This document shows, piece by piece, positions 1 to 8,614 of a DNA stretch of 64,000 bases. A program made the position numbers and the translations under genes. Origin of the DNA: Lachnospiraceae bacterium (lineage in GTDB: Bacteria; Bacillota; Clostridia; Lachnospirales; Lachnospiraceae). Below the pieces are notes generated by a model, which had not been told where the DNA came from, did not search any database, and saw only the letters and a program-made list of their open reading frames with translations. Location: NCBI GenBank assembly GCA_015056905.1, contig SVFI01000008.1, positions 1-64,000 of the forward strand. The letters are read 5' to 3'. How positions within the stretch are numbered: the first letter of the stretch is position 1; the number at the start of each line of letters is the position of its first letter.

Positions 1-1497
1 ATAGGTAGCTTTGTGCTTGCAATCCTTGAGATAATCAGTATCTTTAGGCTCGTAATCCACGTAAATATAATCGTGGACTTTTTTCCTACCCAAGAGAACA
101 ACCGTCTCCACATGAACCGTCCCCGGGAACATGTCCACGCAGCACGCCTTCTCCATGCGATAACCGCTCGCCTCAAAGACCTCAAGATCACGTGCGAGGG
201 ATGTCGGTTTACATGAAATGTAGACCAGCCGGTCCACGCCATAGTCAATAATCTTCTTGAGCGCCTTCGGATGGATTCCGTCACGCGGAGGGTCTAAAAT
301 GATAAAGTCCGGTTTTTCTTCGATGGTGTCCAGAACCTTGAGCACATCGCCCACAATAAATTCGCAATTATGTAAACCATTAAGTTCTGCATTTTTCTTT
401 GCCGCTTCGACCGCTTCCTCCACAATCTCTACACCGATGACTTTCTTCGAAACCGGTGCCATGAGCTGCGCAATCGTTCCTGTTCCGGAGTAAAGGTCAA
501 ACACCACTTTGTCCGGTGCGCCTCCTTGCGATAAATCTCCGATGTAGGAACGCGCTGTGTCATAAAGCACTTCCGCACCGAGCGAATTCGTCTGGAAGAA
601 CGAAAATTCCGTAATTTTGAAGCGAAGCCCCAGAAGCTCCTCATAGAAATAATCCTGACCGTACAGCACCTTCGTCCCGTCGTTCTTGACTACGTCCGCC
701 ACGGAATCATTCTCTGTGTGTAAAATACCGACCAGTTTTCCGGTCAACTTTCCTTCTTGCCCTAGTTTACATAATTCAGAAACAAATCCTGCCAGCAACG
801 CTTCCGCATCCGCTCCAAGGGCGCAATCCTGCGATGTCGTAATCAGCGCCACCATAATCTCGCCGGTCTTGACCGCCTTGCGCACAAGAAGATGACGAAG
901 AAATCCTTCGCCCCTCATTCTGTGATAGAAAGGAATCTCTTTCTCCTTACAGTAGGCTAAGGTTGTCTGCAAAATCAAACGGAAATCCTCGTCGACAATC
1001 TGACAATCACTTACCGTCACGATATCATAAAAACTCCCCCTCTTATGCATACCAAGACTCAGCGGTCCGTCTTTTACCTCATCTCCAAACGAAAATTCCA
1101 TCTTGTTGCGGTACGCAAACTGCTTCGGACTTCCCTTAATACCTTCGAATGTATATTCCGGCCGCTTGTCCTGTTTTATGTAAACCTCATCCAGTAACTT
1201 CTTTACCTGCGAAGACTTCAGTTCTAATTGTTTTTCATATGGCAGATTCTGATAAGTGCAACCGCCGCACTCCTCAAAATGCGGACAGGCTGATGCAATC
1301 TCGTCCTCTGATTTTTCTAAAACTTCCAGCACATTACCTTCTGCTTTTCCTTTTCTCTTTTTGGTCACGCGGTACTTCACCGTCTGTCCCGGCAGGGCAT
1401 TCTTAACCGTCACCTTACCATCTTCATGTTCTATGATTGCTTTGTTTGGAAAGTTTACATAACACACTTTCCCTTCATAAATTTCACCTTTTTTCAT
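1..1497 (-). CDS. rlmD: 23S rRNA (uracil-C5)-methyltransferase, RlmD/RlmCD family (3' end outside window)
   Basis: SAM-dependent enzyme that methylates C5 of uridine in 23S rRNA (U1939; Firmicute RlmCD also U747). The 499 visible codons start at ATG 1497, preceded by CAGGAG. An N-terminal TRAM-like region is followed by the Fe-S cysteine cluster CPHFEECGGC (Cys71, 77, 80), then the SAM-binding DLYSGTGTIAQ, the DPPRDG motif, YISCKPTSLARDL carrying the catalytic Cys, and VDMFPGTVHVETVVLL with the general base Glu. No stop codon is reached at base 1: the frame runs on as KHKATY, the start of a C-terminal extension common in Firmicute members. Four exact copies of the window's TTATGTAAAC motif fall inside this gene. 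Family certain; exact target uridine inferred. Confidence 0.93.
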   Translation of the reverse strand, partial: MKKGEIYEGKVCYVNFPNKAIIEHEDGKVTVKNALPGQTVKYRVTKKRKGKAEGNVLEVLEKSEDEIASACPHFEECGGCTYQNLPYEKQLELKSSQVKKLLDEVYIKQDKRPEYTFEGIKGSPKQFAYRNKMEFSFGDEVKDGPLSLGMHKRGSFYDIVTVSDCQIVDEDFRLILQTTLAYCKEKEIPFYHRMRGEGFLRHLLVRKAVKTGEIMVALITTSQDCALGADAEALLAGFVSELCKLGQEGKLTGKLVGILHTENDSVADVVKNDGTKVLYGQDYFYEELLGLRFKITEFSFFQTNSLGAEVLYDTARSYIGDLSQGGAPDKVVFDLYSGTGTIAQLMAPVSKKVIGVEIVEEAVEAAKKNAELNGLHNCEFIVGDVLKVLDTIEEKPDFIILDPPRDGIHPKALKKIIDYGVDRLVYISCKPTSLARDLEVFEASGYRMEKACCVDMFPGTVHVETVVLLGRKKVHDYIYVDYEPKDTDYLKDCKHKATY

Positions 1498-1535
1498 TTT
1501 AACTCCTGCTAACTGAATTTCTCTAAATCCATTGC

Positions 1536-1727
1536 TTGGGTATATACGAAACATTGACATTTCTGTACCCAAGATTAATTCATTTTCATGGGTATTTCTC
1601 AATCTTTTTTCCCACTATACCCAAAGCCCTCTTTTTCTACTGAAAAAACACTCAAGATTGGGTATGGAAATGGACTTCGCGCATATATACCCAACAAACG
1701 TTGTCGCCAATAACACAATATACCCAA
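1536..1727. repeat. three spaced inverted repeats TTGGGTAT-N21-ATACCCAA plus one half-site
   Basis: The intergenic stretch upstream of rlmD holds three copies of one pattern: TTGGGTAT 1536-1543 with GTACCCAA 1565-1572, ATGGGTAT 1588-1595 with ATACCCAA 1617-1624, and TTGGGTAT 1658-1665 with ATACCCAA 1687-1694. The half-site starts are exactly 29 bp apart in every pair (21-bp spacer). A lone half-site ATACCCAA lies at 1720-1727. Spacer sequences differ. No ORF with a credible RBS covers this stretch. It may be a protein-binding array controlling rlmD or a small palindromic repeat family; function unknown. Confidence 0.75.
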
Positions 1728-1835
1728 TAACATGTGATTTCAAAATATAAAGGAGCTCTTGCCTTGGCTGATTCACTTCCGAACGCCACTTTGCAACAGC
1801 CCCTTTCGTCTGATGTATTCACTTATGTGTATGGA

Positions 1836-2102
1836 TTACTCTGCATCCTTTGCAGCTGCATCTTCTACGCTGTCCTCGAAGAAATCATCGTCAAAATCAT
1901 CATCGAAATCATCTTCGAAATCTTCGAGATAATCCGGTGTGAAATACAGATATACTGCATATGCAATTGCTGCAATCGCTGCTACTGCTCCGACAATGGC
2001 AAGAATCCAAAGAATCGGATTAGATTTCTTCTCTTCCTCTTTCTTAATTAAATCATTGGCCTTAATCATTGCAATGACATCTTCAATTTTCATGTTTTTC
2101 AT
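1836..2102 (-). CDS. small membrane protein with acidic C-terminal tail
   Basis: An 88-residue protein. The first ~28 residues are charged (IEDVIAMIKANDLIKKEEEKK), one hydrophobic helix spans about residues 29-53, and the tail is strongly acidic (YLEDFEDDFDDDFDDDFFED). The start at 2102 is chosen because AAAGGTGG sits 8 nt upstream; an in-frame ATG four codons earlier would overlap that site. It lies between pcrA and rlmD on the same strand. I recall similar short proteins in Lachnospiraceae but know no function. Confidence 0.7.
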   Translation of the reverse strand: MKNMKIEDVIAMIKANDLIKKEEEKKSNPILWILAIVGAVAAIAAIAYAVYLYFTPDYLEDFEDDFDDDFDDDFFEDSVEDAAAKDAE

Positions 2103-2176
2103 AACTCCATCCACCTTTCTGCTATGGTTGCCCCTAATGTAGGTTTATTTTAACATATTTTACCCATATTTACTAC

Positions 2177-4462
2177 TTAAATTTTCATAAGCTTCGCAAA
2201 AGTTGCATACATGATTTTCTGTCCGCCCTCATCAAACATCACCGTTACCTTCGTATCTTTCGGTCCCGGTTCCATATTTAAAACCGTTCCGTCCCCGAAC
2301 TTTGAATGTCTGACACGGTCGCCCACCGTATAGTTTATCGCTGTCGGCGTTGTTTTATTCACAGCCGTCGCCTGCACGATAAACGGCTTGACAGTTTCCG
2401 GTGTCGTCTTCTTTTTGAGAACCGCCTTCGGTCTTACCATGGCACTTCCCGAAAAATCATACGGTTTCTGCTTAAAACTGACGCGCTCTCTTGAAGTGTC
2501 ATCATAATCCGCAAAATCACGTTTGTAGACCGGAAGCCGGTTGTCCAGAAGTTCCTGCGGAATCTCTTTGACAAAACGGCTGACAGGATTGTACTGCGTC
2601 TCGCCGCGCAGCATCCTCTGCTTGGCTGCTGAAATCGTAAGTTCTTCCTTGGCACGGGTGATTCCGACATAGGCAAGACGACGCTCCTCCTCCACCTCCG
2701 TGGAATCGTCCGACATAATCGTCATGTAGCTTGGGAACACACCATCTTCCATTCCTGCAAGATATACATGCGGAAATTCAAGCCCTTTCGCACTGTGTAG
2801 CGTCATGAGCAGCACTTTGTCCTGCATCGGGTCCACACCGTCGATATCCGCCACAAGTGCCACTTCCTCCAAAAATTCAGAGAGCGTCGGCTCATCGTGC
2901 TGCTCCTCGTACGATACAACTTTGGATATCAATTCATCAATATTCTCTATACGAGCCTCAGCTTCCTCATCCGAGTCAGCTTCGAACTGCGCAATATAAC
3001 CGGTCGTTTCCAAGATATCCTGCAGAAGGTCCTCAATGGAATATACCGCAAGTCTGCTGCGGAATACCTGAATCATATTGACAAACGGTGTAAGCTTCGC
3101 CGCCGCTTTGCCGAGTGTCATAATCTGATCCGCTTCACAGAGTGCATCATAAAAACTGATTTGTCTCTCGTCCGCATAATCCTGGACTTTACTTATCGTC
3201 GTCTGACCGATACCGCGCTTTGGTACATTGATAATACGTTTTACTGCCAAATCATCTTTTCCGTTATCAATCGTCTTTAAATAAGCAAGAATATCTTTAA
3301 TTTCTTTTCTTGAATAGAAATTGACTCCGCCAACCACATTGTATGGGATATTGGAACGAATAAACTGCTCCTCCAAAAGTCGCGACTGCGCGTTCGTCCG
3401 GTAAAGGACGGCACAATCACTAAAATGAAGCTTTCCGCTGTGATATTTTCCTGAAATATCACCCGCGATGTATTCCGCTTCCTCGTAAGCTGTGTCAAAC
3501 TGCCTAAAATGAATCCTGCTCCCCGCGCCCGATGCCGTCCAGAGAGACTTTGACTTTCTGCCGACATTGTTCCGTATCACGGCGTTGGCCGCGTCTAATA
3601 TATTCTGGGAAGAGCGGTAATTCTGCTCTAACTTAATCACCGTCGCATCCGGATACACCTGTTCAAAATCTAAAATATTACGGATGTTCGCTCCTCGGAA
3701 TTTATAAATCGACTGGTCGTCATCACCGACCACACAGAGATTTCTGTTAGCTGAAGCTAACTGTTTTACCAATTCAAACTGCGCGGTGTTCGTATCCTGG
3801 TACTCATCTACCATAATATACTGAAATCTCTCATGATAGCTTGCGCGGACTTCCTTATCGATTTTCAAAAGCTCCACCGTCTGCATGATCAAATCATCAA
3901 AATCCATTGCGTTGTTTTTGCGCAGGGTCGCCTGATATTCTTTGTAAGCCTTGGCTATCCGCTGTTTATTATAATCTCCAAACGCCTGCATCTCATACTC
4001 AAGCGGTCCGATCAGAGAATCCTTTGCCGACGAAATTGCAGAGAGAATCGTCCGCTCCTTGAGCATTTTCGTGTCAATCTGCAGTTTCTTGCATACATCC
4101 TTGATGATGCTCTTCTGGTCATCCGCATCATAAATCGTAAAATTCGTATCATACCCGATACGGTCCGCATACCGGCGCAGAATCCTCACGCAGCTCGAAT
4201 GGAACGTGGAAACCCAGATGCTCTCGGAGCCGAATCCTACAAGGTCATCCACTCGGTTCCTCATCTCCTCCGCCGCCTTGTTTGTAAACGTAATTGCCAT
4301 GATGTTCCACGGTTTTACGCCGCATTCATCAATCAAATATGCAATGCGGTGCGTAAGAACCTTGGTCTTACCTGAGCCTGCACCCGCCAGAATCAGAACC
4401 GGACCTTCGGTCTGAAGTACTGCTTTTTTCTGCATGTCATTTAAAGAATCATAAATACTCAT
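2177..4462 (-). CDS. pcrA: ATP-dependent DNA helicase PcrA/UvrD
   Basis: Superfamily 1A 3'-5' helicase acting in repair, rolling-circle replication and removal of stalled RNA polymerase. About 761 residues, the usual length. Motifs in order: Q-motif LNDMQKKAV, Walker A GAGSGKT, ITFTNKAAEEM, DEYQDTN (Walker B), VGDDDQSIYKFRGA, LEQNYRS, TLHSAKGLEFPHVYLAGMED and RRLAYVGITRAKEEL. The C-terminus (YTVGDRVRHSKFGDGTV) is the Tudor-like domain that binds RNA polymerase. Start chosen at ATG 4462 with GGAG 9 nt upstream; an in-frame TTG at 4504 has no appropriate RBS. Confidence 0.95.
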   Translation of the reverse strand: MSIYDSLNDMQKKAVLQTEGPVLILAGAGSGKTKVLTHRIAYLIDECGVKPWNIMAITFTNKAAEEMRNRVDDLVGFGSESIWVSTFHSSCVRILRRYADRIGYDTNFTIYDADDQKSIIKDVCKKLQIDTKMLKERTILSAISSAKDSLIGPLEYEMQAFGDYNKQRIAKAYKEYQATLRKNNAMDFDDLIMQTVELLKIDKEVRASYHERFQYIMVDEYQDTNTAQFELVKQLASANRNLCVVGDDDQSIYKFRGANIRNILDFEQVYPDATVIKLEQNYRSSQNILDAANAVIRNNVGRKSKSLWTASGAGSRIHFRQFDTAYEEAEYIAGDISGKYHSGKLHFSDCAVLYRTNAQSRLLEEQFIRSNIPYNVVGGVNFYSRKEIKDILAYLKTIDNGKDDLAVKRIINVPKRGIGQTTISKVQDYADERQISFYDALCEADQIMTLGKAAAKLTPFVNMIQVFRSRLAVYSIEDLLQDILETTGYIAQFEADSDEEAEARIENIDELISKVVSYEEQHDEPTLSEFLEEVALVADIDGVDPMQDKVLLMTLHSAKGLEFPHVYLAGMEDGVFPSYMTIMSDDSTEVEEERRLAYVGITRAKEELTISAAKQRMLRGETQYNPVSRFVKEIPQELLDNRLPVYKRDFADYDDTSRERVSFKQKPYDFSGSAMVRPKAVLKKKTTPETVKPFIVQATAVNKTTPTAINYTVGDRVRHSKFGDGTVLNMEPGPKDTKVTVMFDEGGQKIMYATFAKLMKI

Positions 4463-4534
4463 ATATATCTGCTCCGCCACCTGCGCGGAGACTCCTTTCC
4501 CCAAACTGTAATAATCTGATTATACCACTCCCGT

Positions 4535-5392
4535 TTACAACACCGCAATGACAATTCCGGCAATAATCACCGTTGCACAAAGTAGCTTGTAACGGATGTT
4601 CTTTTCATGGAAAATAAACTTCCCGCCGAGAATCGTAACAATGCAGCCGGACTGCTTAATCAGCGTCATCACACTGATTTTGCTCGCAGGGTCGGCATTG
4701 GCAATAAACAAAGACCTGTCTGCGATAATAAACAAAATGGCAAGAAGCCATATCCATGGATTTTTCAGTGCACTTTTCATATTGATTTTCGTTTTTGCTA
4801 TAATTATGTAAACCAAATAGAACAGCACAAGATACAGCATATACCAAAACTGCAATTGTGAACTTGTCACATCCCGCATCAATATTTTGTCCAATAGTCC
4901 GGAAAAAGCATTGAGCAGGCAGGATGCAAATGCAAACATCACCAGACTCGGGGCAACCTTTTCGCCGTCACTTTTCTTTTTTCTCCACGGGACTCCCTTG
5001 AGCATAAGTAAGCCAAGGCTAACTAAAACAATTCCTATCACCTGATAGGTCGTCAGCGTCTCGTGCAGGACGACCGTCGCAAGTAGCATCGCAAACAAGA
5101 CTCTGGACAAATCCAAAATTCCATATAAGCTGATCGGCATTTTTTTGATTGCTTTAAAACTGAACATCCATGCGAGAAAAATAACAAACGACTTCACCGC
5201 AATCAGTCCCATGTGCCTTGTACTAACTCCGGTGACACCTGAAACCAGCACATCCGGACAGACAAGCAAAAAGCCAAACAGTGTATAAAAAAACAAAACT
5301 TCCATCACGGAATTTCGATTTAGCGACTTCTTTTTTACAATTTCTCTGGTGCCCTTCAAAAGTCCATAGAGCAACACCTGAAGCATCCACAT
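4535..5392 (-). CDS. EamA/DMT-family transporter
   Basis: About 285 residues, almost entirely hydrophobic, with roughly ten predicted membrane helices in two repeats of the EamA type (helices separated by short basic loops such as MLKGVPWRKKKSDGEK in the middle). Substrate cannot be told from sequence; relatives export metabolites or drugs. Start set at ATG 5392 behind GGGTGAT; the frame is open to a TTG at 5422. It is divergent from the substrate-binding lipoprotein at 5479. One TTATGTAAAC copy lies within at 4804-4813. Confidence 0.8.
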   Translation of the reverse strand: MWMLQVLLYGLLKGTREIVKKKSLNRNSVMEVLFFYTLFGFLLVCPDVLVSGVTGVSTRHMGLIAVKSFVIFLAWMFSFKAIKKMPISLYGILDLSRVLFAMLLATVVLHETLTTYQVIGIVLVSLGLLMLKGVPWRKKKSDGEKVAPSLVMFAFASCLLNAFSGLLDKILMRDVTSSQLQFWYMLYLVLFYLVYIIIAKTKINMKSALKNPWIWLLAILFIIADRSLFIANADPASKISVMTLIKQSGCIVTILGGKFIFHEKNIRYKLLCATVIIAGIVIAVL

Positions 5393-5478
5393 AAAAATCA
5401 CCCGCGTTCCATTGTAACCCAAAATCTGCTCTTTGCATAGTTTAGTTTAAGGGCAAAAGCCCCCAAAGGAGGTTTATT

Positions 5479-6489
5479 ATGAAAAAGAAATCACTCATCT
5501 ACAGATTGACCGCGCTCGCCATGACGGCTCTTATCGTGGCCGGCTGCGGAAAAAACGATGCAGGCGTCGGAGAGAAAGTCGTGCTGAACGAAGTCGCTCA
5601 TTCCATCTTCTATGCACCTTTGTATGTCGCCATCGAAAACGGTTATTTTGAAGAAAAAGGAATTGACCTTGAACTTGTCACAGGCTTTGGTGCAGACAAG
5701 ACAATGACCGCCGTATTATCCGGTGAAGCAGACATCGGATTCATGGGACCGGAATCCACCGTCTACACATATCTCGGCGAAACAGATGACGTTGTTGTCA
5801 ATTTTGCCCAGCTGACGCAACGAGCCGGAAACTTTATTGTGGCGCGTGAAAACGATCCTGATTTTACATGGGATAAACTGAAAGGAAAAACGGTCCTTGG
5901 CGGACGCGCGGGCGGTATGCCTCAGATGGTATTTGAATATATCTTGAAGAAAAACGGAATTGACCCGGCCAGTGACCTTACCATCGACCAGAGTATCGAC
6001 TTTGGCTCGACAGCAGCAGCCTTTTCCGGTGGTCAGGGCGATTACACGGTAGAATTTGAGCCATCCGCCACAGCCCTTGAAAACATGGACGAAGGCTACT
6101 ATGTTGTCGCATCTCTCGGTATCGACTCCGGTTTTGTTCCTTATACCTGCTTCTCCGCAAAAGAGAGTTATGTAAACGAAAACAAGGAGACTGTGCAGAA
6201 ATTTACGGATGCTCTTCAGCTAGGCATGAATTATGTAAACTCGCACACACCGGAGGAAATTGCGCAAATCATTCAGCCTCAGTTTACGGAAACCGACATA
6301 GAAACGCTGACGCAGATTGTTGCGCGCTATCACGAGCAGGATACATGGAAAACGGACCTGATTTTTGAACAAGACAGCTTCGACCTTCTGCAAAATATTT
6401 TGGAAGAAGCCGGAGAGCTCGAGACGCGTGCCCCTTATGAAGAACTCGTGACAACTGATTTCGCTAAGAAAGCGGCAGAAGCAAAATAA
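5479..6489 (+). CDS. ABC transporter substrate-binding lipoprotein, NMT1/SsuA-like
   Basis: A 336-residue lipoprotein: signal peptide with lipobox IVAGC (Cys23), then a periplasmic-binding-protein type 2 fold. The segment HSIFYAPLYVAIENGYFEEKGIDLELV followed by GADKTMTAVLSGEADIGFMGPE is typical of the NMT1/THI5 and nitrate/sulfonate/taurine-binding families. AAAGGAGG precedes the ATG. No permease or ATPase gene is adjacent, so it is an orphan binding protein in this window and the ligand is unknown (a thiamine precursor or sulfonate is possible). The gene ends in a strong hairpin terminator. Two TTATGTAAAC copies encode YVN at 6168 and 6231. Confidence 0.85.
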   Translation: MKKKSLIYRLTALAMTALIVAGCGKNDAGVGEKVVLNEVAHSIFYAPLYVAIENGYFEEKGIDLELVTGFGADKTMTAVLSGEADIGFMGPESTVYTYLGETDDVVVNFAQLTQRAGNFIVARENDPDFTWDKLKGKTVLGGRAGGMPQMVFEYILKKNGIDPASDLTIDQSIDFGSTAAAFSGGQGDYTVEFEPSATALENMDEGYYVVASLGIDSGFVPYTCFSAKESYVNENKETVQKFTDALQLGMNYVNSHTPEEIAQIIQPQFTETDIETLTQIVARYHEQDTWKTDLIFEQDSFDLLQNILEEAGELETRAPYEELVTTDFAKKAAEAK

Positions 6490-6498
6490 AGTAAAAAA

Positions 6499-6532
6499 AT
6501 GGTGTTCCCCGGCATTATACCGGGAACACCAT
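6499..6532. terminator. bidirectional hairpin terminator
   Basis: Stem ATGGTGTTCCC(C)GG pairs with CCGGGAACACCAT around a 7-nt loop; A-rich upstream and T-rich downstream. It sits between the convergent binding-protein gene (+) and the sensor kinase gene (-), overlapping the last codons of the kinase. Confidence 0.8.
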
Positions 6533-7816
6533 TTGTATTTTATATTGACCATGTTTTTCCTCGATATGATACTCTCCGTCATATGACGTGATGATGTCGC
6601 ATACATTGGAAAGACCGATTCCGTGCCCCTCTTTTTTCACTTTTGTCGTCAGTATTTTTTTGTCATGCCTTACTAATTTCCCCTGCATCGGATTTTCAAT
6701 TTCCAGATAGAACGATCCACCTGTAGACTTTGCCTGTATCCTTATGTATCGTTTCCCGGTTACTCTCATATTTGCTTCAATTGCATTATCAAGAAGATTA
6801 GAAAACAAAATACAACAGTCGACCTGTTTCATAAATTTCAGCGGACTCATATCGCCTTTATACTGCAATAAGATCCCCTGTTCCTTAAGCACTCCTGTTT
6901 TTGTTCCTAAAATCATATCTGCCATCTCGTTACCCGTGAGTACCTTTACTGTTGTCTCCGGGACAGATTTCGTCAGCTCTTGAAAGTAATTCTCCGCCTT
7001 TTCATATTCTTCGTTTTTCATCATCTCCTGCAAAAGCAACATATGATTCTTCCAATCATGACGGAATTTAATCGTATCCTGCTGCTGTTCTTTATAATCC
7101 TGAAAAAAAGAATACTCAGCTTCAAACTCTTTTTTGTATCCCTCAGATAGCTGCTTATAATATGTTGCGCGTTTCCGGTAAGCAATTGCATACACGACTG
7201 CAACATTTAAAATAATCATGAAAGTTACCCACGCAAAATGATAAACCGGTGCATTGACCATTCCTTCAAACCATTCCAAACCGACCACAATTGCCGGTGA
7301 AAAAAAACAAAAAACAGAAATCAGAATTCCTTCTCCGATTGTTAGTTGCACGGATTTCGTCTTTGCAACGCTTGTCTTTGACAACAATACAAGCACAATA
7401 CACATCGTCATATCAGAGATCATGGAGATCACCGTCTGCATATGTCCGTCCGAATTCATAAGATAATATTTCTCAAGTCCTGCCAGTTTTTCGAACAAAT
7501 CCATAAAAGTACCAAACTGCGCATACACCAGAACCGCCGGTATCGTAAGCAAAACCGCCTGAACCCTACGGCTATTACACAGCATGAGCGTGACCGCAAC
7601 ATTGTACAGACACATATATGCCATAATGATCGAATTATGTCCCTCCAGCACGATGGAAATCACAACAAAGATTACTGTAAAGATTACGTCTGCAATTGCG
7701 ATATTTCGAAAATTGACCTTCATATCACATCCGAACAAAAGATACAGAATCAGCCAAAGATCCGTCATCGCAAACACATTCATCATAACTTCTATGCCAA
7801 ATAACAGTAAATCCAT
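6515..7816 (-). CDS. GHKL-domain sensor histidine kinase (AgrC-like)
   Basis: About 433 residues: six or seven N-terminal membrane helices, a coiled linker, then the H-box FRHDWKNHMLLLQEMM with the phospho-accepting His, N-box LFSNLLDNAIEAN and G-box GHGIGLSNVCDII. This is the GHKL class that detects peptides or membrane signals and pairs with LytTR regulators. The ATG at 7816 shares one base with the stop of the upstream regulator (TAATG), so the two are translationally coupled; GAGAGGA precedes it. No AgrD- or AgrB-like gene is nearby, so the signal is unknown. Confidence 0.88.
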   Translation of the reverse strand: MDLLLFGIEVMMNVFAMTDLWLILYLLFGCDMKVNFRNIAIADVIFTVIFVVISIVLEGHNSIIMAYMCLYNVAVTLMLCNSRRVQAVLLTIPAVLVYAQFGTFMDLFEKLAGLEKYYLMNSDGHMQTVISMISDMTMCIVLVLLSKTSVAKTKSVQLTIGEGILISVFCFFSPAIVVGLEWFEGMVNAPVYHFAWVTFMIILNVAVVYAIAYRKRATYYKQLSEGYKKEFEAEYSFFQDYKEQQQDTIKFRHDWKNHMLLLQEMMKNEEYEKAENYFQELTKSVPETTVKVLTGNEMADMILGTKTGVLKEQGILLQYKGDMSPLKFMKQVDCCILFSNLLDNAIEANMRVTGKRYIRIQAKSTGGSFYLEIENPMQGKLVRHDKKILTTKVKKEGHGIGLSNVCDIITSYDGEYHIEEKHGQYKIQMVFPV

Positions 7817-8544
7817 TATACTATGTCCTCTCCCAGGTATAAAAACAATTGTTTCTGGTAGTCTGCCATCCGCTTTCTGCTGACCGGCAATCTGCAATCT
7901 TTTGTCAAAACAACGTTTCCTGCAACAATCCCTTTGTGGTGATACATATTGATCAGATATTTTCTGTGAATCCGGTAAAAGCCTTGTTCAACCAATTGTT
8001 CTTCATAATGCTTTAAACTGTAATCACTGACAAAATACTGTTCTTTTGTATACAGAATCGTATATTTATCCTCTGCACTAATATACAACAAATCCTGAAG
8101 ATTGACTATCATTTCTCCTTCCGTTGTTTTAACACTGAGTTTCTTTTTCTTTTTGTATTCTGCATCAATGTCCCGAAACAGACTGTGCATTACCTCCTCG
8201 GATATCGGTTTCAGCAGGTATCGGAATGCATTCGCCTCATATCCTTTGACTGCATATTCAACGTAAGCCGTAACAAACACAATATAAACCTCCGGATACA
8301 TCTGTTTGATCCGCTTACCGAGTGTAATTCCGTCCATCTGTCCGAGTTCGATATCAAGCAGAACAAGATTCGGAATTTTTTCATGATTCTCATACAACTG
8401 TTCCATTTTCTCAAGCATATCTTCCGGCGATGAAAAAAACACCAACGTATGTGGATAATCATCGGAAAGTGCTGTACATACTTCTGACAACCTGGTACTG
8501 TGCTCTTTTCTGTCTTCACAAACGTATATCATAAAATATTGCAT
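7816..8544 (-). CDS. LytTR-family response regulator
   Basis: About 242 residues. An N-terminal receiver domain (YVCEDRKEH; phospho-acceptor Asp in NLVLLDIELGQMDG; conserved Thr in VFVTAY; Lys in LLKPI) is followed by a LytTR DNA-binding domain (LQDLLYISAEDKYTILYT ... FYRIHRKYLINMYH). Start at ATG 8544 is set by AGAGGA 7 nt upstream; the longer frame to 8610 would run through the terminator of the preceding gene. It forms an operon with the downstream GHKL kinase. Likely binds direct repeats near its targets; none identified here. Confidence 0.88.
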   Translation of the reverse strand: MQYFMIYVCEDRKEHSTRLSEVCTALSDDYPHTLVFFSSPEDMLEKMEQLYENHEKIPNLVLLDIELGQMDGITLGKRIKQMYPEVYIVFVTAYVEYAVKGYEANAFRYLLKPISEEVMHSLFRDIDAEYKKKKKLSVKTTEGEMIVNLQDLLYISAEDKYTILYTKEQYFVSDYSLKHYEEQLVEQGFYRIHRKYLINMYHHKGIVAGNVVLTKDCRLPVSRKRMADYQKQLFLYLGEDIV

Positions 8545-8567
8545 GTCCAAATCCTCTGTTTTCCTTG

Positions 8568-8598
8568 AAAAAGCGACGATGTCAAACCGTCGCTTTTT
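8568..8598 (-). terminator. terminator of the FnIII surface protein gene
   Basis: AAAAAGCGACG and CGTCGCTTTTT form an 11-bp stem with a 9-nt loop. It lies 17 nt past the stop of the gene at 8615-9790, read on the minus strand, ending in a T run. Confidence 0.85.
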
Positions 8599-8614
8599 AC
8601 ATTTCTTCATTTCA

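Noticed and set aside
1536-1727. CRISPR-like array
   Set aside because: The repeated parts are 8-bp half-sites in alternating orientation with 21-bp spacers; no 24-40 bp direct repeat and no cas genes.
1734-2051. 105-codon plus-strand frame over the small acidic protein
   Set aside because: Antisense to the acidic tail coding region; Ile/Tyr/Cys-rich, no RBS.
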